The notes under the pieces: model-generated | What the model was told of the DNA's origin: nothing | The model's input: the letters and a program-made list of their open reading frames with translations, nothing else | The model's database searches: none | Part shown: positions 7,698 through 16,324 of the stretch, piece after piece | Numbering within the stretch: the first letter of the stretch is position 1 | How the letters are laid out: the number at the start of each line of letters is the position of its first letter | Position numbers and translations under genes: made by a program | NCBI RefSeq assembly: GCF_000974485.1 | Contig: NZ_BBOM01000007.1 | Location: 372,001 to 436,000 of the forward strand | Direction of reading: 5' to 3' | Length of the DNA: 64,000 nucleotides | Source of the DNA: Streptomyces sp. NBRC 109706 | GTDB lineage: Bacteria > Actinomycetota > Actinomycetes > Streptomycetales > Streptomycetaceae

Positions 7698-8627
7698 TCA
7701 GCGGTAGTCCGCCACGTCGACCTGCTCGCCGGCCGCCGTCTTGGCGATAAAGCCCCAGCTGTCCGGCTGCGAGCCGTCCACATCGGTCACGCCGTACTCC
7801 CTGGCCAACCCGCCGCTGTCCAGCGAGCGCCCGTTCCACCGCGCCCGCTCCGGGTCGGCGGCCAGCGCCGCGACACCGCGCCCGAGGTAGGTCGGCGTCT
7901 CCGAGATCGCGAAGTTCGGATCCTTGGCGATCCCGTCCCGCCAGTTCTCCTCGGTGACCTCGAAGTAGGTGTCCAACATCGCCTCGGAACGCAGAAAGCC
8001 GGGCGAGACACAGACCGCCGTGCAGTCGAAGCCCTTCAGCTCATCGGCGAGCCCCTGCGCCATCCGCAGCGGCGCGTACTTCGCCAGATCGTAGAAGAAC
8101 TCCTCGCGGTACTTGCTGTTGCTCTCCGCCGTGCCGTCCGTCACCTCGACGACCAGCCCACCCGGGTTCCTGATCAGCAGCGGAAGCGCGAAGTAGCTGG
8201 TGACGATGTGCGTCTCCACGCCGAGCCTGAGCATCCGCAGCCCCTGCCGCAGATCCAGCTCCCACAGCTTCCGGGTGAACCCGACATCCAGCAGATGGTC
8301 GGCGCCCCAGACATCGTTCACCAGGATGTCGAGCCGTCCCTGCTCCCGGTCGACGCGTTCCACCAGCGCCCGCACCTGGTCCTGCTCCAGATGGTCGGTC
8401 GGCACCGCGATGCCCTCGCCGCCGGCCGCCGTGACCAGCTCGCCCGTCTCCTCGATGGTCTCGGTGGTCCGCCCCACCTCGCTCACCCGCGAACGGGTGG
8501 TGCGGCCGGTGACATAGACCGTCGCACCCGCCCGGCCCAGCTCCACCGCCATCGCACGCCCCGCGCCCCGCGTCGCCCCCGCCACCAGGGCGATCCGTCC
8601 GGCCAACGGCCTTTCCCGCTCCGTCAC
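7698..8627 (-). CDS. Short-chain dehydrogenase/reductase
   Basis: NAD(P)-dependent oxidoreductase with a Rossmann fold. It shows the glycine motif AGATRGAGRA, a basic patch TGRTTRSRV suggesting NADP(H), NDVW in place of NNAG, and the catalytic YDLAK (YxxxK). Length is about 309 residues, longer than minimal SDRs because of a C-terminal tail. The first in-frame ATG (8633) touches the GGAGG sequence; GTG 8627 lies six bases from it and is preferred. A perfect 7-2-7 inverted repeat at 8649-8664 sits just upstream and is a likely operator. Substrate unknown. Confidence 0.87.
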   Translation of the reverse strand: MTERERPLAGRIALVAGATRGAGRAMAVELGRAGATVYVTGRTTRSRVSEVGRTTETIEETGELVTAAGGEGIAVPTDHLEQDQVRALVERVDREQGRLDILVNDVWGADHLLDVGFTRKLWELDLRQGLRMLRLGVETHIVTSYFALPLLIRNPGGLVVEVTDGTAESNSKYREEFFYDLAKYAPLRMAQGLADELKGFDCTAVCVSPGFLRSEAMLDTYFEVTEENWRDGIAKDPNFAISETPTYLGRGVAALAADPERARWNGRSLDSGGLAREYGVTDVDGSQPDSWGFIAKTAAGEQVDVADYR

Positions 8628-8648
8628 GCACATCCTCCACAGTCGGTT

Positions 8649-8664
8649 GATCGACAAGTCGATC
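8649..8664. promoter_or_regulatory. Inverted repeat upstream of the SDR gene
   Basis: GATCGACAAGTCGATC is a perfect 7-2-7 palindrome, 22 bp upstream of the SDR start, in the region shared with the divergent DUF4240 gene. No regulator gene is adjacent. Confidence 0.5.
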
Positions 8665-8849
8665 CGTTCGGAAGCCCTGTTCGGCTCCGGATACCGACGA
8701 CCCTGACAGCCAATCCCGACACCCTCTGTCCGGCTTTCCGAGAACACCCGTCCTTTCCGAACCGCCTTCCCCCGCCGCGCCAGCCGCGCCCGCCGAACAG
8801 GTGAACCCGGCGTGCGCCCGCGCGCCCCGGCGCCGATCCTGTTGCCGTG

Positions 8850-9419
8850 ATGGACGAGACGGAGTTCTGGGCGCTGATCGACCGCACCCGCGAGGCGGCC
8901 GGCCGCGACCCCGATCTGCACGCCGAACTGCTGGTGGAACGACTCGTCGAGCTGGACCCCGAAACCGTGCACGACTTCGCCCGGCACTTCGAGGCCAGGT
9001 TCTCCCGTGCCTACCGCTGGGACCTCAGGGGAGCCGCCCTGGTGCTGCTCGGCGGCGCCGACGAGAACACCTTCGAGAACTTCCGCTGCTGGCTGATCGC
9101 CCAGGGCCGACGCCTCTTCGAGGGCGCACTGGCCGATCCGGACGATCTCGCCGAACTGCTCCCGACGTTCGACGAGACCGTCGACGGCGAGGCCGAGGAG
9201 GTCGGCTACGCCGCGTTCGACGCCTACGAGCGGCTGACCGGCCTCGAACTCCCCGACCCGGGACTGCCCGAGCCGGGCGTCGAACCCCTGGGCGCCCCCG
9301 TCGACCTGACGGACGAGACCGCGCTGGCCGACGCCTACCCCCGGCTGTGGGCGCGGTTCCGCGTCGGACCCGACATCCCCGGCGCCCCGGGCCTCCCGGG
9401 TGGCCCGGCCACCGTCTGA
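8850..9419 (+). CDS. DUF4240 family protein
   Basis: Soluble acidic protein of about 189 residues. The start MDETEFWALIDRTREAA, followed by the helical segment FARHFEARFSRAYRWDLRGAALVLLGG and GYAAFDAYERLTG, is the pattern of DUF4240 proteins, whose function is unknown. A GTG three bases earlier (8847) is equally possible; no strong ribosome-binding site is visible. The epimerase-like gene starts 17 bp downstream, so the two are probably co-transcribed. Confidence 0.82.
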   Translation: MDETEFWALIDRTREAAGRDPDLHAELLVERLVELDPETVHDFARHFEARFSRAYRWDLRGAALVLLGGADENTFENFRCWLIAQGRRLFEGALADPDDLAELLPTFDETVDGEAEEVGYAAFDAYERLTGLELPDPGLPEPGVEPLGAPVDLTDETALADAYPRLWARFRVGPDIPGAPGLPGGPATV

Positions 9420-9436
9420 TCCGCCAGGATGACGCC

Positions 9437-10372
9437 ATGGCAGCTGACACCCCGTACACCTCCCGGCTCCCCCAACGCGTCGCCGTCACCGGCGCCTCGG
9501 GCCTGATCGGCGGAGCGCTCGTCGCCTCGCTCCGCGCCCAGGGCGGCGAGGTGCGTCGCCTGGTCCGTCGCCCGCCGGGGAACGGCCAGGAGGCCCGCTG
9601 GGACCCCAGCGGCCAGGACCGGGCCGCGAACGTCGCCGCGCTGCGCGACTGCGACGCCGTGGTGCACCTGGCCGGCGCCGGCGTCTCCGACCGCCGCTGG
9701 ACCAAGAGCTACAAGCGGCGGATCCGGGACAGCCGGGTGCTGGGCACCACCGCCATCGCCGAGGCCATCGCCGCCCAACCCACTCCCCCGCGCGTCTTCC
9801 TCTGCGGCAGCGCCATCGGCTACTACGGCTACACCGGGGACCGCGCGGTGGACGAGGACGCCGGCCCCGGCACCGGTTTCCTGGCCGACCTCTCGCAGGA
9901 GTGGGAGGCCGCGGCCGAGCCGGCCAGGCGCGCCGGTGTCCGCACCGTCCAGCTGCGGACCGGACTGGTCGTCGCCCGAAAGGGCGGCGCCTGGGGCAAG
10001 TTGTTCCCGATCTTCCGCGCCGGCATCGGCGGCCGGATCGGCAACGGACGCCAGTACTGGAGCGCGATCTCCCTCACCGACCATGTGGCGGCGCTGCGCT
10101 TCCTGCTCCAGGAGGACAACGAACTGGCCGGGCCCGTCAACCTCACCGGGCCGCACCCGGCCACCAACCGCGAGGTCACCAGGGTCATGGGCCGGGTGCT
10201 GCACCGTCCGACGCTCTTCCCCGTGCCGTCCCCCGTGCTGCGCGTGGTGCTGGGCGAGTTCGCCCAGGACGTCACCGGCAGCCAACGGGTCCTCCCGGCC
10301 CGGCTCCAGTCCGCCGGCTTCACCTTCCAGCACCCGACCGTCGAGGACGCGGTCCGCGCCGCCCTCGGCTGA
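9437..10372 (+). CDS. TIGR01777-type NAD(P)-binding epimerase-like protein (YfcH/SulA family)
   Basis: Extended-SDR-like protein of 311 residues. The N-terminal nucleotide-binding motif VTGASGLIGGAL, the family segment DAVVHLAGAGVSDRRWTKSYKRRIRDSRVLGT, CGSAIGYYGYTGDRAVDED, and a C-terminal DUF1731-like part (LPARLQSAGFTFQHPTVEDAV) place it in the TIGR01777 family related to nucleoside-diphosphate-sugar epimerases and plastid SulA. ATG 9437 follows AGGATGA at suitable spacing. Physiological substrate is unknown. It follows the DUF4240 gene closely. Confidence 0.88.
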   Translation: MAADTPYTSRLPQRVAVTGASGLIGGALVASLRAQGGEVRRLVRRPPGNGQEARWDPSGQDRAANVAALRDCDAVVHLAGAGVSDRRWTKSYKRRIRDSRVLGTTAIAEAIAAQPTPPRVFLCGSAIGYYGYTGDRAVDEDAGPGTGFLADLSQEWEAAAEPARRAGVRTVQLRTGLVVARKGGAWGKLFPIFRAGIGGRIGNGRQYWSAISLTDHVAALRFLLQEDNELAGPVNLTGPHPATNREVTRVMGRVLHRPTLFPVPSPVLRVVLGEFAQDVTGSQRVLPARLQSAGFTFQHPTVEDAVRAALG

Positions 10373-10592
10373 GCCCCGCCCCAGCCTCCACCGCCGGGGG
10401 GCGGCAACCGTGCCACCCCCCTGTGCGCCCGTGCCCGGTCCGTGCGCTCTGCCGGTTTCGGTACGGCGTGAGAGGGTCGGCTCCGGTTCGGAACGCATTG
10501 CTCGCCCGCCAGTGGGCATCAGGTACGAAGGCCGACCGGCCACTCGCCTGATCAGCCGCTCCGACGCACCGACCACCTCACCAGGAGGCCCA

Positions 10593-11879
10593 GTGCTCAG
10601 CAGCCGAACGCGACGCACGGACACCGACGTTGTCATCATCGGGGGCGGCCCCGCGGGGCTGGCCACGGCCCACCGGCTGCACAGCGCCGGCCTCGCGGTG
10701 ACCGTACTCGAAGCGGCCCCCCGGATCGGCGGCCGGCTGGTCACCGACCACCGGGACGGCTTCCGCCTCGACCGCACCAGCCAGCTCGCCTTCCCCGACT
10801 CCCCGGCGCTGGCCCAGCTGCCGCGCCGCATACCGCTCCGCAGACTGACCGGCGGCGTCCAACTGCACGGCGCCGGCCCCACCACCCGGCTCGGGGCGAC
10901 CCCCGACGCGCCGGAAACGAACGCCGACGCGGACGCCGACGCGAGCGCCGACGTCGCCTCGTTCGACCAGCTGTGGCTCCGCGCCAACCTGGCGCGCCTC
11001 GGCCGGCTCCCCGACGAACAGCTCGGCGCGCGGCCGGAAGTCACCGCCGCCGAGGCCCTGACCAGCCGGGACATCCCGGCCAGGATCGCGGAGGAGATCC
11101 TGCGCCCGCTGCTGGCCGCGCTGCTGCACGACCCCGAACTGGCCACGTCCAGCCGCCTGGGCGACACCGTGCTCCGCGCCTTCGCCCGCCGGGGACTGGC
11201 CCTCGCCGAGGGCGGCGCCGCCACCCTCCCCGAGGCGCTGGCCGCCCAACTGCCGCCCGACGCCATCCGCACCGGCGTCCGCGTCACCTCGGCGGCGACC
11301 ACGGTGGTGGAGACGGAGTCCCACGGCGCGTTCCGCTGCCGCGCCGTGGTGGTGGCCACCGGCGCCGCGACCGCCGCGCGGCTGCTGCCCGGGCTACGAA
11401 TGCCGCGCTTCCACCAGATGACTGTCCTCCACCACGCGGCCCCGGCGCTGCCGGTGACCGGCCCCGCGCTGCTGGTCGAGGCGGGCGCGCGGGGCCCGGT
11501 CGCGCACACGATGGCGGCCTCGGCGGCCGACCCCACCCGGGCGCCGGCCGGCCTCACCCTGGTGACCTCCGTGGTCCTCGGCCCCCAGGCGGCCGAGCCG
11601 GCGGACCTGCTGGACAAGGCCGCGCGGCCCCAACTGGGCGAGCTGTACGGCGTGGCCGCCGACGACTGGCGGCTGCTGGCCACCCACCACGACCCCTGGG
11701 CCGTCCCCGTGCTCCCCCCGACCCACCCGGGACGCCGACCGGTCCGACTCCTGGACGGCCTCTACGTCTGCGGCGACCACCGCGACACCCCCGGCATCAC
11801 CGGCGACCTCGCCTCCGCCCACCGCACCACCCAAGCCCTCCTCACCGACCTCGACCTCCCCACCCCCCACGCGGCGTAG
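10593..11879 (+). CDS. FAD-dependent amine-oxidase-like oxidoreductase
   Basis: Flavoprotein of 428 residues with the ADP-binding motif DVVIIGGGPAGLATAHRL, followed by LEAAPRIGGRL and a C-terminal FAD-contact motif YVCGDHRDTPGITGDLASAHRT typical of amine oxidase/phytoene desaturase-like enzymes. AGGAGG (10583-10588) precedes GTG 10593. The unusual Asp/Ala-rich run around residues 113-126 is a low-complexity insertion. It lies 220 bp after the epimerase-like gene, in the same direction. No substrate can be named; carotenoid genes are absent nearby. Confidence 0.85.
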   Translation: MLSSRTRRTDTDVVIIGGGPAGLATAHRLHSAGLAVTVLEAAPRIGGRLVTDHRDGFRLDRTSQLAFPDSPALAQLPRRIPLRRLTGGVQLHGAGPTTRLGATPDAPETNADADADASADVASFDQLWLRANLARLGRLPDEQLGARPEVTAAEALTSRDIPARIAEEILRPLLAALLHDPELATSSRLGDTVLRAFARRGLALAEGGAATLPEALAAQLPPDAIRTGVRVTSAATTVVETESHGAFRCRAVVVATGAATAARLLPGLRMPRFHQMTVLHHAAPALPVTGPALLVEAGARGPVAHTMAASAADPTRAPAGLTLVTSVVLGPQAAEPADLLDKAARPQLGELYGVAADDWRLLATHHDPWAVPVLPPTHPGRRPVRLLDGLYVCGDHRDTPGITGDLASAHRTTQALLTDLDLPTPHAA

Positions 11880-12343
11880 CCGGAACCCGGCGGCCAGGCG
11901 AAGCCCTGGCCGGAGCAGCGACGACCACGGGGCCCGGGCCGGGGCGGCAACAGCCAGGGAAGGGACGAAACCGGCCGAGCCGGGGCGGGGCGGGAAACCG
12001 GAAGGAGCGGGACGTGGGGCCCGCAGGGCCCCGGCGGGGCCGGCTCGTCGGGGCCCTGCGGAACGGCACCCCGGACACCGGCAGGCACCGGCCTCTCCCC
12101 GGAGCACCGCCCCACCTTCACCCACGCCCCCAGTGACGACCCGCCCCCGGCAACCATCCGACGCTCCGATGTGTCAACGCGGCGACGGCCCGGGGCCCCC
12201 CGGCAGGGAGGGTGGCCCGCCCCCGGCGCACGCCGGCCTGCCCGGCCTGCCCCGGCGGGGCCGCCCCCGCCCCGGCCGTGCCCAGCCGCCCTCGGCGGCC
12301 CGGGCACGGCCGGGGTCTGCCGAGGCCGGCCGGGCCCGACGGC
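11880..12343. other. Gene-free, extremely G+C-rich convergent spacer
   Basis: No credible gene. The stretch holds two large perfect inverted repeats: a 12-bp stem at 12021-12032 with 12050-12061, and the compound hairpin at 12270-12315. It separates the FAD oxidoreductase from the convergent NsdA-like gene. Confidence 0.6.
12270..12315. terminator. Compound hairpin terminator, convergent region
   Basis: A 14-bp perfect outer stem (12270-12283 with 12302-12315) and a 6-bp inner stem (12285-12290 with 12294-12299). It is 28 bp past the stop of the minus-strand NsdA-like gene. Confidence 0.7.
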
Positions 12344-13888
12344 TCAGCGGAGGACCGCCGTCTTCTCGCGGTAGGCGCGGACCGCCGCCGCGTCACGGAA
12401 CGGCTCCAGGCGTCTCTCGAACTCCTGCACATACTCGTGGGCGCGGGCGGAGCGCATCTCGTTGGCCTGTTGGGCCGCCTCGGCGGCCAGCACGCAGGCC
12501 TGTTCGACATCGCCGAGGCCGAGCCTGGCCGAGGCCAGGACGACCCGGCAGAACAGCCGGCTGCGCGCGTACTCGGGCGGGCGCAGCTGGAGGGAGCGTT
12601 CGGCGTGCCGGGCCGCGGCCCGATACTGCTTGAGGTCGCGGTTGCAGTGCCCGAACTCGTCGGCCAGCTGCGCCTCGTCGAAGAACCGTGCCCAGCGGGG
12701 AACGTCCTCGCCCGGCCGTGCCGCCTCCAGGGCCCGTTCCGCTCTGGCCATGGCGGCGGTGCAGGATCTGACCTCGCCGAGCAGGCCGTGCCCGCGCGCC
12801 TCGGCCGAGTGCAGCAGGGCCTGCACCACGGGCGCGACGGAGCTGGCGATGCCCTGTTGGGCGACCCGCGCCAGCTGGACGGCCTCGCGGCCGTGGCCGA
12901 GATAGACCGCCTGTCGGCTCATGGAGACCAGCACATAACTGCCGTAGCCACGGTCGGCGGCCGCCTGGGCCAGTCGGAGGGCCTGCACGAAGTACCGCTG
13001 GGCCAGCCCGTGGGCCGCGATGTCGTAGGCGGTCCAGCCGGCCAGCCGGGTCAGCTCCGCCGCGGCGGAGAACAGTTTTCGGCCGGTCTGCTCGCCGTAG
13101 CCGCCGCGCAGTATCGGCTCCAGCTCGTGCTCCAGATAGCGCACCAGCGCCTGTCTGGCGTGGCCGCCGCCGTAGGACTGGTCGAGGCCGCGGAAGAGGT
13201 CGGCGACCGAGCGCAGCGCGGCGATGTCCCCCGCGGTGACCCGCTGGCCCGGGCCGCGTTCGACCCGGTCGATGCGGTTGGGGCGGCCCACCCGGGCCGC
13301 CGGCCGGCCGCCGGGGGCCAACGGGCCGTGGCCACGGAGCTGTTCGGGGACGCGGATGGTGGGTGGCGGGTGGTCGTGCGCGGCGCCGCCGTCGATGGTC
13401 TCGCCCCTGGCGACCCGTTCGTCGGGGCGGCCGATGAGCCAGTCCCGGCTGGGCACCACGAGCCCCGCCGGGGTGAAGGCGATCTTGCGCAGCTCCGCGT
13501 AGCCGCCGGTGTCCTTGCGCCAGAGGCCGGCGACGATGTCCACCGCCTCCGCCGGGCTGCCGGCGAACTCCAGCCCTGCGTAGACGGGGGCGCACGCCTC
13601 AAGGCCCAGGTCCTGGGCGGAGAGTCGTCGGCCGAGCCGCCGGGTGAACACCTCGGCGATCAGCGCCGGGGTGGTGCCGCGCGGGCGCTGACCGCGGAGC
13701 CAGCGGGTGACCGAGGTCTTGTCGTACCGGAGGTCGAGGCCGTGTTCAAGGCCGAGCTGGTCGACTCGTCTGGCCAGCCCCGCGTGGGAGAAGCCGGCTT
13801 CGGCGATCAGGGCGGCCAGCTGGCGGTTCGGGTTGCGCGGCGTGGCGGACTGCGGGGAGGCCGGGCCTCCGGGTCGTTCCGTAGACAT
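12344..13888 (-). CDS. NsdA-like XRE/TPR regulatory protein
   Basis: Predicted cytoplasmic regulator of 514 residues. The N-terminal HTH-like part (about 20-75: LAALIAEAGFSHAGLARRVDQ and YDKTSVTRWLRGQRPRG) is followed by ALIAEVFTRRLGRRLSAQDLGL, a central linker with DWLIGRPDERV, and a long helical C-terminal half resembling tetratricopeptide repeats (AAELTRLAGWTAYDIAAHGLAQRYFVQALRLA and later). This layout matches Streptomyces NsdA-type negative regulators of development and antibiotic production (family knowledge from memory). ATG 13888 is chosen because the family core starts soon after. It is divergent from lipB. Confidence 0.82.
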   Translation of the reverse strand: MSTERPGGPASPQSATPRNPNRQLAALIAEAGFSHAGLARRVDQLGLEHGLDLRYDKTSVTRWLRGQRPRGTTPALIAEVFTRRLGRRLSAQDLGLEACAPVYAGLEFAGSPAEAVDIVAGLWRKDTGGYAELRKIAFTPAGLVVPSRDWLIGRPDERVARGETIDGGAAHDHPPPTIRVPEQLRGHGPLAPGGRPAARVGRPNRIDRVERGPGQRVTAGDIAALRSVADLFRGLDQSYGGGHARQALVRYLEHELEPILRGGYGEQTGRKLFSAAAELTRLAGWTAYDIAAHGLAQRYFVQALRLAQAAADRGYGSYVLVSMSRQAVYLGHGREAVQLARVAQQGIASSVAPVVQALLHSAEARGHGLLGEVRSCTAAMARAERALEAARPGEDVPRWARFFDEAQLADEFGHCNRDLKQYRAAARHAERSLQLRPPEYARSRLFCRVVLASARLGLGDVEQACVLAAEAAQQANEMRSARAHEYVQEFERRLEPFRDAAAVRAYREKTAVLR

Positions 13889-14033
13889 CGGCGATGCGGT
13901 CTCCTGCCTTACGGCTGTGCGGCTGGAACGGCGTGAATGTAACGGCCCCACCAGGGCGCAACGCCGCCGCGGCCGATGATTCATCCGTATGTGTGAGCCG
14001 GAGGCCACCCCCGTCGCCGCCTCGGGGCGGGCT

Positions 14034-14039
14034 TAGAGT
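14034..14039 (+). promoter_or_regulatory. -10 element of the lipB promoter
   Basis: TAGAGT matches the Streptomyces TAgRRT -10 consensus about 70 bp upstream of the lipB GTG. No clear -35 was recognised. Confidence 0.45.
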
Positions 14040-14110
14040 TGATTCCGAGACGCCAGTGCGTGTCGCCAGAACGTGTGTGCCAAGCACGTGTACGGAAAGA
14101 GAGAGTTGCA

Positions 14111-14899
14111 GTGGACGAGCTGCGCTTTGTCCATCTGGGGTTCGGAGCCGAGGCGGTGGATTACCACACCGCCTGGCAGGAACAGCGCCGGGTGCACACC
14201 GCCCGGTTCGCGGATGAGATCCCCGACACCTGTCTGCTCCTGGAGCACCAGTCGGTGTACACCGCCGGCCGGCGCACGGAGGACAGCGAGCGCCCCCTCG
14301 ACGGAACGCCGGTGATCGATGTCGATCGCGGCGGAAAGATCACCTGGCACGGGCCCGGCCAGTTGGTCGGCTATCCGATCATGAAGTTGCCACGTCCGGT
14401 CGATGTGGTGGCCCATGTGCGCCGGCTGGAGGACGCCCTGATCCAGGTCTGCGCCGAGTTCGGTCTGGAGACCACCCGGGTCGAGGGGCGCAGCGGCGTC
14501 TGGGTGCTGGGCGAGGAGGTGCCGGCGGGGGCGCGCCCCGATCGGGGTGGTCTCGCGTTGGACTTCGATCCCCGGCTCAACGACGAGGAGTTCGACCCCC
14601 GGCTGAACGGGCCCGAGTACGCGCCGTCCAACGCGGGGCAGCGGCACGAGGACCGCAAGCTGGCCCAGATCGGCATCCGGGTGGCCAAGGGCGTCACGAT
14701 GCACGGCTTCTCGTTGAACTGCGATCCGGACAACACGTGGTTCGACCGGATCGTTCCGTGCGGCATCAGGGACGCCGGAGTGACGTCGCTCTCCCAGGAG
14801 TTGGGGCGGGACATCGGGGTGACCGAGGTGCTGCCCGTGGTCGAGCGGCAGCTGCGGGAGGTATGGGCGAGCGCCACCCTGCTGCCCCGGGCCGTGTGA
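14111..14899 (+). CDS. lipB: Octanoyltransferase LipB
   Basis: Transfers octanoyl from acyl carrier protein to lipoyl domains, the first step of lipoate synthesis. LLEHQSVYTAGRR, the RGGKITWHGPGQLVGYPI signature, the catalytic Cys in the IVPCGI segment and the conserved KLAQIGIRV lysine are all present. At 262 residues it exceeds the roughly 215 of E. coli LipB because of an acidic insertion near residues 140-178 that contains the hexapeptide FDPRLN twice. The start is GTG 14111 with a weak purine-rich upstream sequence. lipA follows 72 bp downstream with its own -10-like TAGGCT at 14927-14932. The product modifies SucB. Confidence 0.96.
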   Translation: MDELRFVHLGFGAEAVDYHTAWQEQRRVHTARFADEIPDTCLLLEHQSVYTAGRRTEDSERPLDGTPVIDVDRGGKITWHGPGQLVGYPIMKLPRPVDVVAHVRRLEDALIQVCAEFGLETTRVEGRSGVWVLGEEVPAGARPDRGGLALDFDPRLNDEEFDPRLNGPEYAPSNAGQRHEDRKLAQIGIRVAKGVTMHGFSLNCDPDNTWFDRIVPCGIRDAGVTSLSQELGRDIGVTEVLPVVERQLREVWASATLLPRAV

Positions 14900-14971
14900 C
14901 CCGAATCACCCACACATCCAGAGGCGTAGGCTGTAGTTCGCATCAGAATCGAAAGTGGTAGGGAGCCGGAC

Positions 14972-15913
14972 GTGTCCGCTGTCGCGCCTGACGGCCGCAA
15001 GATGCTGCGTCTTGAGGTCCGGAACAGTCAGACCCCGATCGAACGTAAGCCGGAGTGGATCAAGACCCGGGCCAAGATGGGCCCCGAGTATCAGGCGCTG
15101 CACGGTCTGGTGAAGCGCGAGGGTCTGCACACGGTCTGCCAGGAGGCCGGCTGCCCGAACATCTTCGAATGCTGGGAGGACCGGGAGGCCACGTTCCTGA
15201 TCGGTGGCGAACAGTGCACCCGTCGCTGTGACTTCTGTCAGATCGACACGGGCAAGCCGGCCGATCTGGACCGCGACGAGCCGCGCCGGGTGGCCGACTC
15301 GGTACGGCAGATGGGCCTGAAGTACGCCACGGTCACCGGCGTCGCCCGCGACGATCTGCCGGACGGCGGCGCCTGGCTGTACGCGGAGACAGTGCGGCAG
15401 ATCCACGCGGCGATGCCGGGCATCGGCGTCGAGCTGCTGATCCCGGACTTCAACGCCGTGCCCGAGCAGCTCGCCGAGGTCTTCGACTCGCGTCCCGAGG
15501 TGCTGGCCCACAACGTGGAGACGGTGCCGCGGATCTTCAAGCGCATCCGGCCGGCGTTCCGCTACGAGCGGTCGCTCGGGGTGCTGACCAGCTCCAGGGA
15601 GGCCGGGCTCGTCACCAAGTCCAACCTGATCCTGGGGCTCGGCGAGACCAGGGAAGAGGTCAGCCAGGCGCTGCGCGACCTGCACGAGGCGGGTTGCGAG
15701 TTGATCACCATCACGCAGTATCTGCGGCCGACCCCGAGGCACCACCCGGTGGAGCGCTGGGTGAAGCCGGAGGAGTTCGTGGAGTTGCAGCAGGAGGCGG
15801 AGGAGATCGGTTTCGCCGGGGTGCTCTCCGGTCCGCTGGTCCGTTCGTCCTACCGGGCCGGCCGGCTCTACCGGCAGGCGATGGAGCGGCGCGAGGCGGC
15901 GCGTGCGGCCTGA
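14972..15913 (+). CDS. lipA: Lipoyl synthase LipA
   Basis: Radical-SAM iron-sulfur enzyme that inserts two sulfurs into protein-bound octanoyl groups. The auxiliary cluster motif CQEAGCPNIFECW and the radical-SAM motif CTRRCDFC are intact, as are VTGVARDDLPDGGA and the C-terminal GPLVRSSYRAG containing the conserved RSSY serine. Length of 313 residues is normal. GTG 14972 follows GGGAG at good spacing. It forms the lipoylation pair with lipB and serves SucB and other lipoyl proteins. Confidence 0.97.
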   Translation: MSAVAPDGRKMLRLEVRNSQTPIERKPEWIKTRAKMGPEYQALHGLVKREGLHTVCQEAGCPNIFECWEDREATFLIGGEQCTRRCDFCQIDTGKPADLDRDEPRRVADSVRQMGLKYATVTGVARDDLPDGGAWLYAETVRQIHAAMPGIGVELLIPDFNAVPEQLAEVFDSRPEVLAHNVETVPRIFKRIRPAFRYERSLGVLTSSREAGLVTKSNLILGLGETREEVSQALRDLHEAGCELITITQYLRPTPRHHPVERWVKPEEFVELQQEAEEIGFAGVLSGPLVRSSYRAGRLYRQAMERREAARAA

Positions 15914-16047
15914 CGGTGGCGGCGCGTTGGTGACCCCGAGGCCGGTTGTTGACCCCGGGGTCATGGGGTGGAAACACCGTTCGGTAACGATGAGGGGGAA
16001 CGTTGTTGTCCAGGCAGTCCAGGCTGGGTGGGGGCTCGGTGGTGGGA

Positions 16048-16314
16048 ATGGTGCGGCACATTCATCAGATTCATCTGGAGCGGCCCACCGTGGGCGGCGC
16101 GCTGCGGGCGCTTGAGCAGCGGCTGTTGGCCGGCGGTCAGCGCACGGCGTTGCGAAACGCCTGGTCCGCGGTGCGGGAGGACCAGGAACGGGCGGCGGCC
16201 CACCGGGACGCGGAGCGTGCGCTGCGCGCGAGCGGGGCCGCCTCCGAGGCGCCGGCGGCGCTGTCCGCCCCCCAGCCGACCACCCGGGCGTCCGGGGGGC
16301 CGGGCGCGCCGTAG
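16048..16314 (+). CDS. Small conserved hypothetical protein
   Basis: Helical, basic 88-residue protein (VRHIHQIHLERPTVGGALRAL, then REDQERAAAHRDAERAL). A gene of this kind between lipA and the DUF4191 gene is familiar from Streptomyces genomes (from memory), but no function is known. Start is uncertain: ATG 16048 is chosen because similarity seems to begin there; a TTG at 16003 behind a G-rich run would add 15 residues. The DUF4191 gene begins ten bases downstream, suggesting an operon. Confidence 0.6.
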   Translation: MVRHIHQIHLERPTVGGALRALEQRLLAGGQRTALRNAWSAVREDQERAAAHRDAERALRASGAASEAPAALSAPQPTTRASGGPGAP

Positions 16315-16324
16315 ACTTGCCCGC

